Shown here piece after piece: positions 1 to 7,431 of a stretch of DNA of 11,163 nucleotides; within the stretch, counting starts at the first letter, position 1; every line of letters begins with the position of its first letter. Source of the stretch: Deltaproteobacteria bacterium UBA6601 (GTDB lineage Bacteria; Myxococcota_A; UBA796; UBA9615). The position numbers and the translations under genes were made by a program. A model generated the notes under the pieces. It worked only from the letters and a program-made list of their open reading frames with translations, did no database searches and was not told the origin of the DNA. The stretch lies in assembly GCA_002433485.1 (NCBI GenBank), contig DJIF01000121.1, positions 1 through 11,163 of the forward strand, written 5' to 3'.

Positions 1-1841
1 ACCCCGCAGTCGTAGCAGGGGTCATCAGAGCAATCCGGAACAAAGCCACCTTCGAGAGCGTCCTGCCAGTCCTCCCACAGCCACTTGCGTTCCATGCCAA
101 TGTCAATGTGATCCCAGGGAAAGACCTCGTCACCATCGCGATGGCGCTGATTGTAAAAGCGCGCATCCAGGCCGGTCTGCTCAAAGCCCTTTGCCCAGGC
201 GGCTTCGTCCAGGTGCTCCTGCCAGCCATCCAGCCGGGCACCGGCACGATAAGCTGACTCAAGCAGATCAGCGCAGCGGCGGTCACCTCGAGAGAAGACC
301 CCCTCCATCACTGAAGAGCGGCTCTCGTGATAGCGAAAGCCGAGACCAGCACGACGCAACTCAGTACGGAGAAAGTCCTGCCGCGCCCGGATCTCGTCCA
401 GATCAATCTGCGGGGCCCACTGGAAAGGCGTATGAGACTTGGGCACAAAGCTGGACACGGAGACGGTGATCCCCGCCCCTCGCACCGACCTACGAGCCCG
501 CGCCAGGCAGCGCGAGCCAAGATCGACGATGGCCGAAAGATCGTCGTACTGCTCTGTGGGCAGTCCCAGCATGAAATAGAACTTCAGGCTCCGCCAGCCA
601 CGACGAAAGACCTCATCGACCATATCAACCAGGACATCCTCATCGATAACCTTGTTGATCACTGAACGCAGGCGATCAGACCCGGCCTCCGGCGCTACGG
701 TAAAGCTGGTCTTTCGCACCCGACCGACCTGCTCCATGATGCCCGGGCTAAGCGTCTCAAGCCGCATGGAAGGCAGGCTAATCGAAGACCTCCGTTGCTC
801 ATGCTCATCCATCAAAGAGGTCAGCAGCGGTTCAACACAGTTGTAGTCACCGGCCGATAAGGAGAGCAGCGAGTACTCCTCAATCCCGGTTTTCTTCAGC
901 GCAGAGCGCACCAGTTTCTGCACCGTCTCCGGGCTGCGCTGTCGCTCTGGGCGATAGATGTAACCAGCCTGACAGAACCGACAGCCGCGCATACAGCCAC
1001 GCTGAATCTCAACCCCGACCCGATCATGAACCACATCCATGAAAGGCACTGGAGTGCTTGTTGGATAGGGAGCAGCATCAAGATCACTGACAATAGCTTT
1101 GGCGACACGAGCGGGCAGACCCGGCGCTGGCTCGATGGCGGCAACCCGACCGTCGGCATGGTAGTGCGGTGTATAGAGACTGGGGACATAGACCCCGGGG
1201 ACATCCGCCAGGCGACGCAACAACCACTGCCGCGACTTAGAAGTAGCGCGCCAATCAGCAACCACCTGAACCAGTTCCACAACGGTCTGCTCACCGTCCC
1301 CAAGACAAACCGCATCCAGAAACGGCGCGATGGGCTCGGAATTGAACGCGCAGGGACCGCCCGCAATCACCACCGGATGTTCTCGCCGACGTTGCGCGCT
1401 GCGAAACGGGATGCCGCCCAAGTCGAGGACCTGCAGAATGTTGCTGTAGGAGAGCTCGTATTGGAGAGTGAAACCCAGTACATCGAGATCGGCCAGCGCC
1501 ACCCGATTCTCAAGGGTCGCCAGCCGAGCGTCCCGGCCCCGGAGCCCCGACTCCATGTCAGGGGCTACTGCGTAGACGCGCTCGGCAGCTACATCAGGAA
1601 GGTCATTTAGAATGCCGTACAGAATGCGCAGCCCGATGTGGCTCATCCCAATCTCGTACAGATCCGGATAACAGAGACCGACAACCGAGCGCACTTCGGT
1701 CAGGTTCTTACGAACCTGACCGACCTCACCGCCAAGGTATCGAGAAGGTTTCTGGACTGCGGACAGCAGCTCAGAATCCAGCAGCACGGACCCTGCAGAA
1801 GTGCTGCTCACTGAACCATCTGTAGAACATCTATTTCTCAC
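1..1841 (-). CDS. B12-binding-like radical SAM protein, TIGR03960 type (3' end cut by window edge)
   Basis: About 613 codons are present and the frame is open to the left edge; the stop lies outside. Residues ~57-190 form a cobalamin-binding-like Rossmann domain, beginning CYPDLYEIGMSHIG and containing a GGP turn, but with no DxHxxG cobalamin-ligand motif that I can see. The radical SAM core follows: GCMRGCRFC gives the CxxxCxxC cluster at Cys283, Cys287 and Cys290 (bases 972-995), which should bind a 4Fe-4S cluster and SAM. Further core signatures are APEAGSDRLR, KFYFMLGLPTE and SSFVPKSHTPFQW. The visible C-terminus ends in a Cys-rich stretch (CSDDPCYDCG). This arrangement is characteristic of TIGR03960; the family's reaction and substrate are not established. 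The start is chosen at GTG 1841 because GGAGAA lies 5 bases upstream; an in-frame TAA at 1875-1877 limits the ORF. GTG 1811 and GTG 1787 are alternatives, the last closest to the usual family N-terminus. Family call is firm, exact start uncertain. Confidence 0.9.
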   Translation of the reverse strand, partial: MRNRCSTDGSVSSTSAGSVLLDSELLSAVQKPSRYLGGEVGQVRKNLTEVRSVVGLCYPDLYEIGMSHIGLRILYGILNDLPDVAAERVYAVAPDMESGLRGRDARLATLENRVALADLDVLGFTLQYELSYSNILQVLDLGGIPFRSAQRRREHPVVIAGGPCAFNSEPIAPFLDAVCLGDGEQTVVELVQVVADWRATSKSRQWLLRRLADVPGVYVPSLYTPHYHADGRVAAIEPAPGLPARVAKAIVSDLDAAPYPTSTPVPFMDVVHDRVGVEIQRGCMRGCRFCQAGYIYRPERQRSPETVQKLVRSALKKTGIEEYSLLSLSAGDYNCVEPLLTSLMDEHEQRRSSISLPSMRLETLSPGIMEQVGRVRKTSFTVAPEAGSDRLRSVINKVIDEDVLVDMVDEVFRRGWRSLKFYFMLGLPTEQYDDLSAIVDLGSRCLARARRSVRGAGITVSVSSFVPKSHTPFQWAPQIDLDEIRARQDFLRTELRRAGLGFRYHESRSSVMEGVFSRGDRRCADLLESAYRAGARLDGWQEHLDEAAWAKGFEQTGLDARFYNQRHRDGDEVFPWDHIDIGMERKWLWEDWQDALEGGFVPDCSDDPCYDCG

Positions 1842-1846
1842 GGGGA

Positions 1847-1852
1847 TTCTCC
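1847..1852 (-). promoter_or_regulatory. Shine-Dalgarno GGAGAA for the radical SAM gene
   Basis: On the minus strand GGAGAA is followed by TCCCC and then GTG at 1841. No comparable purine-rich site precedes the in-frame GTG codons at 1811 or 1787 at normal spacing (the latter has AGGG only three bases away). This is why the longer start was preferred. Confidence 0.5.
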
Positions 1853-1916
1853 GGGAGTCGTCGTGCCAATCACATTATGGCCCAGATACCGCTGCCCCCC
1901 GCGAGCTTGGCTGTAT

Positions 1917-1970
1917 CGGACCGACAGATCTTCCGAGCGGCCGCGAAAGTAGTGCCTGTACCCCGGTCCG
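1917..1970 (-). other. Interrupted inverted repeat directly after the yfhO-like stop codon
   Basis: CGGACCG at 1917-1923 pairs perfectly with CGGTCCG at 1964-1970. ACAG at 1924-1927 extends the stem by pairing with CTGT at 1956-1959, across a four-base bulge (ACCC, 1960-1963). The loop is 28 bases and contains the palindrome GCGGCCGC. In the minus-strand transcript the structure starts at the base after the TGA of the YfhO-family gene. No U-run follows, so it does not meet the description of an intrinsic terminator. It could stabilise the mRNA 3' end, cause pausing before Rho-dependent release, or be chance. The rest of the 1842-1970 spacer shows no gene; CATAAT on the minus strand resembles a -10 box but I see no matching -35. 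Confidence 0.35.
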
Positions 1971-4310
1971 TCAAGCGATCTTGGGTCGCGAGCGCAGCAC
2001 AAGCACAAGCAAACCAGCCAGAGCGATAAGGGCCGCTACGACACCCAGGCGGAGCGACCGAGAACGAAACACATACTCAACCCGGTGCTCCCCGGCAGGA
2101 AGCCACAGAGCCCGGCCGGCCAAATTGGCCGGATACATAGGAACCGAAACACCGTCCACCCAAGCACTCCAGCCCGGATACCAGGTGTCACTAAGAAACA
2201 GCCAACCAGAGTCATCGCTGCGAGTCTCCATCACAACCCGCTCCGCCTCGTAGCTGACAAAGCTCAGCTCAGCCTCAGCAACTGCGGCAGAGTCACCGCC
2301 AGTAACCGGACTAGGGAGACCAGGAACTTGCTCAATTACCAGCTCAGCACGCTCATCAAAGTCCGGCGCAGTCACCGCGAGCAGAGCTTCCATCTGCACC
2401 GCAGGCAAAAAGCCCTGGTTAAGACCTGCTCCACTGGCAAGACGAGCTCGGGGTACCAGCAGAGCCCGTGCCGGGGAGCCCGGTACCGGGTAGGCGGCAA
2501 TGGACTCAAGGGCAGGACGACCTCGCGGATAAGACACCACCGAATGCATGCCCGCTGGGGGGCCCCGTTCGGAAGCCAGCACCAGCTCGATCCCAAGCAG
2601 TCGGGCCATGCCGAGGTGCACACCATCCACCCGCCCGCTCGACGCGCGGGTCATATACAGCGACTCAACTGCGGCGCGGGTTCTCTGCGGATAAAGCGGC
2701 AGGTAGAACTCAGCCTGAGCGACGTCAAAGAGCAGATTGTAGTTATCCCGCAGCAGTTGGCGGGCCGGCTCATAGCCCGCAACTGAGTGAGACCAGCCAC
2801 CACTCCGCAGATAGCCCCGCAGAAAGACCCTCTGCTCAGGATCAAAGCTGAGCAGCCGTGGGGGCGGTTGCCCAGCTTCGGGTTGCACCGCGGCCACCGA
2901 GTCCGGGGGTTGAGTCCAGCGGGTGACCTCAGCGCTACCGTTGTGATCAGCAAGGTGAACATAGAGATCACCCACGGTCATCAGCAACAGGACCCCGCAA
3001 AGCACTGAGACAAACTTCTGGCGGCCACCAGCCACCCTTCGAGTCAGCTCATCAAGGCCCATTCCTGCCAGCAAGCCAATCGCCACAACTGCATACAGCT
3101 GAAAGCGAGGGTGGAAGCGAAACAAGCGGTAGCCAGGAACCAGTTCATGAAGAATGGCCCCCAACTGCAGGTGACGCCCGAGGGCCAGCGCGATGGACAG
3201 CACGGCCAAACCCATAAGAGGCCAGCGCTGAGGCCTGCCGCGGGCAAACAGCAAGGCAAACAAGGCCAGGACCAGCGGCGTCAGCCCCATGTAGGCAACT
3301 GCCTCCCATTGCAGGTTGGTCTCCCCCTCAACGCCGGTAAAGCCAGCAGCTGCGCCGCCCCCAGGCGACTGCTGAAACCGATCTGCACGGCCATAGCGGT
3401 GAGGTTCGAGCCAGGTCCGCAGGTAGGCTGGGTGAAGATCAAACTCACTGGCGTAGGCCAGGCTCAGACCGCCCTGACGCGGCCCCTGGCGGTGCAGCTC
3501 TAGACTGGGAAGTAACTGGGGAGCGCTCAGACCCACGGCAAGCGCAGCAGCAAGCAACATGGCAAGCACAAATCGACCTCTTGAGAGTCGCGGCCCTGCT
3601 TGCTGCTGCGGCTGCTTGCTTAGCGCCAGGTAGAGACCACAAACCACAGCAATAAGCCCATGGTTGTAGGCGATGTTCGGATGCCCGGCGAGCAGACACA
3701 TGGCAGCCACCAGAACCAGGCCACAAAGGTCATAGCTGCTTCTGCGCCGCCAATAGCGACCCATAAACAGCAGCAGCCCTGGAAACCAGGCCGCCACTGC
3801 GCTGAGGTTGAGATGCCGAGCGTGATAGATAAAAAAAGCCGAGAAGCCAACACTGAGTCCCGCCAGCAGCGCTCCTGCTGGCGAGACATCCAACTCTCGG
3901 GCGAGCGCAGCGGTAAGGACCGTAGCCAACACCAGATGACCGAGGATGCTTAAATTGGTCGCAATGGGCAGCGGTGCAATCAAGAACAGCAACAGGTTTG
4001 GCGGATAGAGCATTCCCGCTTCACCCACCGCGTGCAGGGGCACACCCGTACCAAGCAGATGACACCACTGCGCCAGGCGTCCTTCACGGAGGGCCTCAGC
4101 ATAGAAATGTTTGAGGGGATAATGCAGGTGCCAGAAGTCGGAGTACTGCATGTCGTTACTGAACAGCAACCGACGCCCCAGGGCGAAGTCCACGCCAAAG
4201 AACAGCAGAGTGACCAGACCAGCAATAACCGCCACCATCACCAGGACAGGCAGCGAAGAGCGCCCCGTCGCCCCTAACGCGCTCCCCTGCTCGTGGTCAC
4301 CGCGAACCAT
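1971..4310 (-). CDS. YfhO-family multi-span membrane protein (probable GT-C type glycosyltransferase)
   Basis: The product is 779 residues from ATG 4310. A first membrane helix at ~19-40 is followed by an outside loop with SDFWHLHYP (~56-64), then GTGVPLHAVGEAG and YPPN (~102-105). These match the conserved first loop of the YfhO family (PF09586), where an acidic residue is thought to be catalytic. About ten further hydrophobic helices run to ~450, with family landmarks AGHPN (~208-212) and YRLFRFHPRF (~394-403). A soluble, presumably extracytoplasmic region follows (~455-745), ending in the hallmark TWYPGWSAWVDG (~709-720), and a last helix near 755-772 precedes a basic tail. Family members are predicted to transfer sugars from lipid-linked donors to lipoteichoic acid, glycans or proteins; the acceptor here is unknown. 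ATG 4310 is preferred over the upstream in-frame TTG 4340 because AAGGTG lies five bases before it. The gene is divergent from the 4416-7415 gene and in the same direction as the radical SAM gene. Confidence 0.85.
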   Translation of the reverse strand: MVRGDHEQGSALGATGRSSLPVLVMVAVIAGLVTLLFFGVDFALGRRLLFSNDMQYSDFWHLHYPLKHFYAEALREGRLAQWCHLLGTGVPLHAVGEAGMLYPPNLLLFLIAPLPIATNLSILGHLVLATVLTAALARELDVSPAGALLAGLSVGFSAFFIYHARHLNLSAVAAWFPGLLLFMGRYWRRRSSYDLCGLVLVAAMCLLAGHPNIAYNHGLIAVVCGLYLALSKQPQQQAGPRLSRGRFVLAMLLAAALAVGLSAPQLLPSLELHRQGPRQGGLSLAYASEFDLHPAYLRTWLEPHRYGRADRFQQSPGGGAAAGFTGVEGETNLQWEAVAYMGLTPLVLALFALLFARGRPQRWPLMGLAVLSIALALGRHLQLGAILHELVPGYRLFRFHPRFQLYAVVAIGLLAGMGLDELTRRVAGGRQKFVSVLCGVLLLMTVGDLYVHLADHNGSAEVTRWTQPPDSVAAVQPEAGQPPPRLLSFDPEQRVFLRGYLRSGGWSHSVAGYEPARQLLRDNYNLLFDVAQAEFYLPLYPQRTRAAVESLYMTRASSGRVDGVHLGMARLLGIELVLASERGPPAGMHSVVSYPRGRPALESIAAYPVPGSPARALLVPRARLASGAGLNQGFLPAVQMEALLAVTAPDFDERAELVIEQVPGLPSPVTGGDSAAVAEAELSFVSYEAERVVMETRSDDSGWLFLSDTWYPGWSAWVDGVSVPMYPANLAGRALWLPAGEHRVEYVFRSRSLRLGVVAALIALAGLLVLVLRSRPKIA

Positions 4311-4324
4311 AGGTGCACCTTTCC
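4311..4324 (-). promoter_or_regulatory. Ribosome-binding site of the YfhO-family gene, embedded in a 10-bp palindrome
   Basis: The minus strand reads GGAAAGGTG, then CACCT, then ATG 4310, giving a good Shine-Dalgarno match at normal spacing. AGGTGCACCT (4311-4320) is a perfect palindrome that includes the core of this site, so the Shine-Dalgarno bases can pair with their own copy, either between two transcripts or with a protein reading the DNA dyad. It may also be chance. Confidence 0.5.
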
Positions 4325-4415
4325 GCTTCAGCCTCGGCAACGCAAGGGTCCCAGGTCAAGAGAGCCGGTACCCGCCACTCGATCTGACCCGAATAGGCAG
4401 CTATGTTGCGCGGCC
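4325..4415. promoter_or_regulatory. Divergent control region between the YfhO-family and pseudo-nucleotidase genes
   Basis: Only this short stretch separates two divergent starts, so promoters for both are expected here. On the minus strand TTGACC (4354-4359) matches the -35 consensus at five of six positions, but there is no acceptable -10 at 16-18 bases. On the plus strand I see no clear sigma-70 pair. GGTCA (4354-4358) and TGACC (4385-4389) form a short separated dyad that might be an operator half-site pair. The evidence is mainly positional. Confidence 0.3.
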
Positions 4416-4423
4416 ATGTGTAG
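4403..4423 (+). other. Possible six-codon upstream ORF overlapping the 4416 start
   Basis: ATG at 4403 opens a frame coding MLRGHV and stops at TAG 4421-4423, after the ATG of the main gene at 4416. AGG at 4395-4397 sits five bases before this first ATG, while the main ATG has no Shine-Dalgarno at normal spacing. Ribosomes could therefore load at 4403 and reach 4416 by termination-reinitiation. The ORF is tiny and could be fortuitous. Confidence 0.2.
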
Positions 4424-7415
4424 CCGCGCCTTATGCCTTACCCTCGGGTTCCTACTGTTCGCCAGTCCCGGACTGGCCGAGCCGGGCGCCGGGGCGCCAG
4501 AACCGGAGGAACAACCCTCTATCTCAACCGAGCCCGAGCAGAGCCCGCCGCGAGATTTCTCCATTATCTATGAAGGCAACACCGGCGGCGTCTCTGGCGC
4601 CACCGCTGAGCTGTGGATGGACCCCACCATCGCCGCGGCTCTGCCCACGGCAGGCCAATGGAAGCGCCACTCCGTCGGTTTTGGCGCCTTTCTCTCTCAA
4701 AACAGCTGGCTGGTACAGGCCGATGGCAACGTACGAGCCTTTCTGGAACGCACCGAAGCAGGACTGCAGGGACCCGGCGCACAGGCACAGGAGCTGCCAA
4801 CTCTGATTGGCGACGACTACGCGGTGGTCGCCTGGCCACCGGCTGCAGCAGAACAGCTCATCCCTCAGCTGGCGGAAGCGCTGGGGCATGACCCCCTTAG
4901 ACCGCCACCGAAAGTGGAGACCCGCTTCGGCGCAGCGCTGGGAGCAACCACCGGAAAAAGCCCGGGGCTGACGCTACTGGTGCGGCCCAACGCCGACGAT
5001 GAGGTCATTGTTAGTGCAGCAGAAGACTGGGAACTGCGATTGCGCAGCGTCTATAGAGGCCTCAGCGTCGATGGTGTACCGACCCAGCTCTTCGTCATCG
5101 CTCGCCTCCCGGGCGAAGGAAGTCGCCGTAGCCTGCTGGCCCAGACCTGGCAGGACAAGCACAGCCTCTACCTCAGTGCCGGCGAGGCGATCGAAGGCAG
5201 GTCTTTTCTGGCAGGCCGCGCAATATCCCTGCAGCGACCGGTAACCTGGGAGACTTGGCGCAACGATGGGCTCGACGCGCTCGCACCGGGAGCAGCGGAG
5301 CTACTCGTAGGTATTGATGAACTCCGGCAAGAAGCCGCGACACACGGCGTGGCCTTAGTCTCCGCCAACCTGCTGGACAGTAAGGGTGCGGCACTGTTTC
5401 AGCGCTGGAAGCAGGTGACCATCAAGGGGCAGCGGGTGGTGCTCATCGGCTGGTCTGACCCCTCACTCGTCCATCGCCTTCCCCCCGAGCTACGAGCTGA
5501 GATCCGGCTTGGCGGACCGCGGGCGCTGCTTGATGTGCTCGCCTCGCTACCCACCGAACCCGACACGAGGCCCAACCTGGTGGTGTTGTTCGGCGTCGGC
5601 GCGCGTTCACTGGCAGGCCATCTGCCTGGCGTGGACCTGGTTCTGGGTGACTTCACTGCAGACCTCCACCTGCCCCGCTGGGAAGAAGTCGGAGAAGCCG
5701 CGCTGCGCGCTCGCTCCCGGCAGGACCGGAGAGCCACATCGCCCGCACTGGTCACCCGCAGTGGACCCGAGTTTCTGGGCCGAGTCGACATCTCATTCGA
5801 CCCCGACCAAGGGGTTCTCCGGCGCCTGGGCCACCTGCGTGCCCACATCGGTGAAGAGCTGCCCACTGACCCCAACCGGCGGGCCCGCATCGGCAGCATT
5901 CGCCAACAGATCTACGCCGGACTGGAGCAGGTCCTGCTGCCGGACCTCACTCAGATTCTGGCTGAGGATGAGGCTACTTCCCTGTCCCTAGACGAACGCC
6001 GCTTCGCTCAACTGGCAGGCAATCTACTCATCGACCGCAGCGGTTCAGACCTGGCGATCCTGCGCCCGCTACCGAGCAGCCCAGAGATCTCTGGCGCAGC
6101 TCAAGAGCTTTTCATCGAAGCTGCCCTGGCGGTCAACGACAAGATCGTCGTGCTTGAGTTGAGTGGGGCACAGTTGTGGCAGATCGCACAGAGCCTGGCC
6201 CTGATTCCAAGCGAGCAGACAGAACCCGCTCCTCAGGTTCAAGAAGCCGGCCCCTGGGCCTGGTCGGCAGGCCTCAAGGTTAACGGTCAGAAGCTCTGGG
6301 TTCGTGGGCGCTTGTTGGGCAAAGACGAGCGGGTCCGGGTAGCGACCACTGATTTTATCGCCAACGATTCCTCAATCTCTAAGCTATTGAAGAAGTCAAA
6401 GCGCTGGGAGCACTTTCAGGCCAGGGGTTGGCGGAGACAGGCCAGCAGCGCCGAGCAGGGCGAGGCCTGGCTACTTCGCGAACTGGTCGGCGGCGGCCTT
6501 AAGCAGCTGCGGCAATGGGACCCGAGCTTTGGCGAGCGCTATCAGAGACGTCTCCAACCGCTGCTCCGCGACCAGCGCCGCATCAGCCCACGATTGCTCC
6601 TTGAATTGGATGGCATCGCCCTGCAGATCGCAGGCTCAGTGCCCGCCGGTGATCGCAGCGGCTATGAGAGCAGCCGCGAGAGCCGGGTGCACCAACAGAG
6701 TTCGCTCAGCGCCAGCCTGCGCGGACGGATCGCAGGTACATGGGACGACCGACGGGGCTCAATCACGGCCTTTCTGTCTGCCGCGTTCGGCCGCTCGAAG
6801 CTGCCCGACGTCAGCGACCCTGTTGAGCTGGAAGACGACCTGCTGCTGGGTATCGAGGGCCGCCTCAAGGTCATTCAACTGCCAGAAGAGCTGCGCAACA
6901 TTCGCTTGTCGGCATTTGCGCAGAGCGCCTTCGACAGTGAATTCGCACCAGCCCTAGACGAGTCGGGCAGCCCGCTGCCCCGACAGCAACTCTGGCGTAC
7001 CACTGCTGGAGCGTCCCTCGGGAAGCACTTGTGGTTTAAAGAGGTCAAGTTCGGCTTCTTTCTGGAGTACGACTTCGCGGCAGAGGTGGGCCCTCTTTCA
7101 CCGGGTTTCTCAACCCTGCTACGGGTTGAAAAGCGCTGGGGACCAGTCCGCTGGTCGGCGCTCGGCGATCTCAAGGGCTACCTACCCACCGAATCCGACA
7201 CCGCGGAAGACCTGCTTTTCACCCTGCAAATCCGCAACGAAGTCTCGGTAATTCCGCTGGGTAAACTGCTGCCGGGCCTGTCCATCGGCGGCTACATCGA
7301 CACCATGTTCTTTCGCGGCAAGACCGAAGCTACCAGTACTCCCGGAATGCACCTGCTTATCGGCGCAGCGCTCAGCTACGATCGGGACCTTCGTGCAGCC
7401 CTGCCGCTGCGCTAG
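4416..7415 (+). CDS. Exported pseudo-5'-nucleotidase (degenerate metallophosphoesterase) with C-terminal beta-barrel-like domain
   Basis: The product is 999 residues. Residues 1-21 form a signal peptide ending GLA-EPG, followed by a Glu/Pro-rich linker. From ~48 the chain can be aligned with 5'-nucleotidases of the UshA type, but the metal motifs are changed. The place of the first-strand DxH reads NTG (55-57). The GD motif is GEAIEG (Glu257). The GNHE motif is GAAE (292-295), in the context DALAPGAAELLVGIDEL. The single conserved His is Gly393 (VVLFGVG), and GHSH is GDFT (411-414). Scaffold segments remain: VALVSANLLD, RVVLIGW, GVDLVLGD. A 5'-nucleotidase C-terminal-like domain spans ~529-651, with QLAGNLLIDRSGSDLAIL, VVLELSGAQL, GLKVNG and RVRVATTDFIAND. 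Residues ~724-999 alternate polar and hydrophobic residues in about nine to twelve segments, like an outer-membrane barrel, but the last residue is Arg rather than the usual aromatic. ATG 4416 is chosen over GTG 4293 because it places the signal peptide at the N-terminus and avoids overlapping the divergent gene. Likely role is binding or structural in the outer membrane or periplasm, not phosphoester hydrolysis; function unknown. Confidence 0.75.
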   Translation: MCSRALCLTLGFLLFASPGLAEPGAGAPEPEEQPSISTEPEQSPPRDFSIIYEGNTGGVSGATAELWMDPTIAAALPTAGQWKRHSVGFGAFLSQNSWLVQADGNVRAFLERTEAGLQGPGAQAQELPTLIGDDYAVVAWPPAAAEQLIPQLAEALGHDPLRPPPKVETRFGAALGATTGKSPGLTLLVRPNADDEVIVSAAEDWELRLRSVYRGLSVDGVPTQLFVIARLPGEGSRRSLLAQTWQDKHSLYLSAGEAIEGRSFLAGRAISLQRPVTWETWRNDGLDALAPGAAELLVGIDELRQEAATHGVALVSANLLDSKGAALFQRWKQVTIKGQRVVLIGWSDPSLVHRLPPELRAEIRLGGPRALLDVLASLPTEPDTRPNLVVLFGVGARSLAGHLPGVDLVLGDFTADLHLPRWEEVGEAALRARSRQDRRATSPALVTRSGPEFLGRVDISFDPDQGVLRRLGHLRAHIGEELPTDPNRRARIGSIRQQIYAGLEQVLLPDLTQILAEDEATSLSLDERRFAQLAGNLLIDRSGSDLAILRPLPSSPEISGAAQELFIEAALAVNDKIVVLELSGAQLWQIAQSLALIPSEQTEPAPQVQEAGPWAWSAGLKVNGQKLWVRGRLLGKDERVRVATTDFIANDSSISKLLKKSKRWEHFQARGWRRQASSAEQGEAWLLRELVGGGLKQLRQWDPSFGERYQRRLQPLLRDQRRISPRLLLELDGIALQIAGSVPAGDRSGYESSRESRVHQQSSLSASLRGRIAGTWDDRRGSITAFLSAAFGRSKLPDVSDPVELEDDLLLGIEGRLKVIQLPEELRNIRLSAFAQSAFDSEFAPALDESGSPLPRQQLWRTTAGASLGKHLWFKEVKFGFFLEYDFAAEVGPLSPGFSTLLRVEKRWGPVRWSALGDLKGYLPTESDTAEDLLFTLQIRNEVSVIPLGKLLPGLSIGGYIDTMFFRGKTEATSTPGMHLLIGAALSYDRDLRAALPLR

Positions 7416-7431
7416 AGCACCTTCTCTGGGG

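Noticed and set aside
191..846. Plus-strand open frames opposite the radical SAM gene
   Set aside because: They are antisense to a frame carrying an intact CxxxCxxC cluster and conserved family motifs; their translations are low-complexity and have no recognisable domain.
1026..1610. 194-codon plus-strand open frame
   Set aside because: Lies opposite the cobalamin-binding-like domain of the radical SAM gene and resembles no family I know; typical shadow frame in GC-rich DNA.
1801..2253. 150-codon plus-strand frame spanning the radical SAM/YfhO spacer
   Set aside because: It covers both the radical SAM start and the conserved YfhO C-terminus on the other strand, and has no domain or ribosome-binding site I can support.
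2085..2786. 233-codon plus-strand frame opposite the YfhO-family gene
   Set aside because: The minus-strand frame holds the hallmark YfhO C-terminal motif here; the antisense product is basic and low-complexity.
4293..4415. GTG 4293 as start of the pseudo-nucleotidase
   Set aside because: It would bury the signal peptide at residue 42 and overlap the start of the divergent YfhO gene; the added residues are Arg/Pro-rich with no sign of coding constraint.
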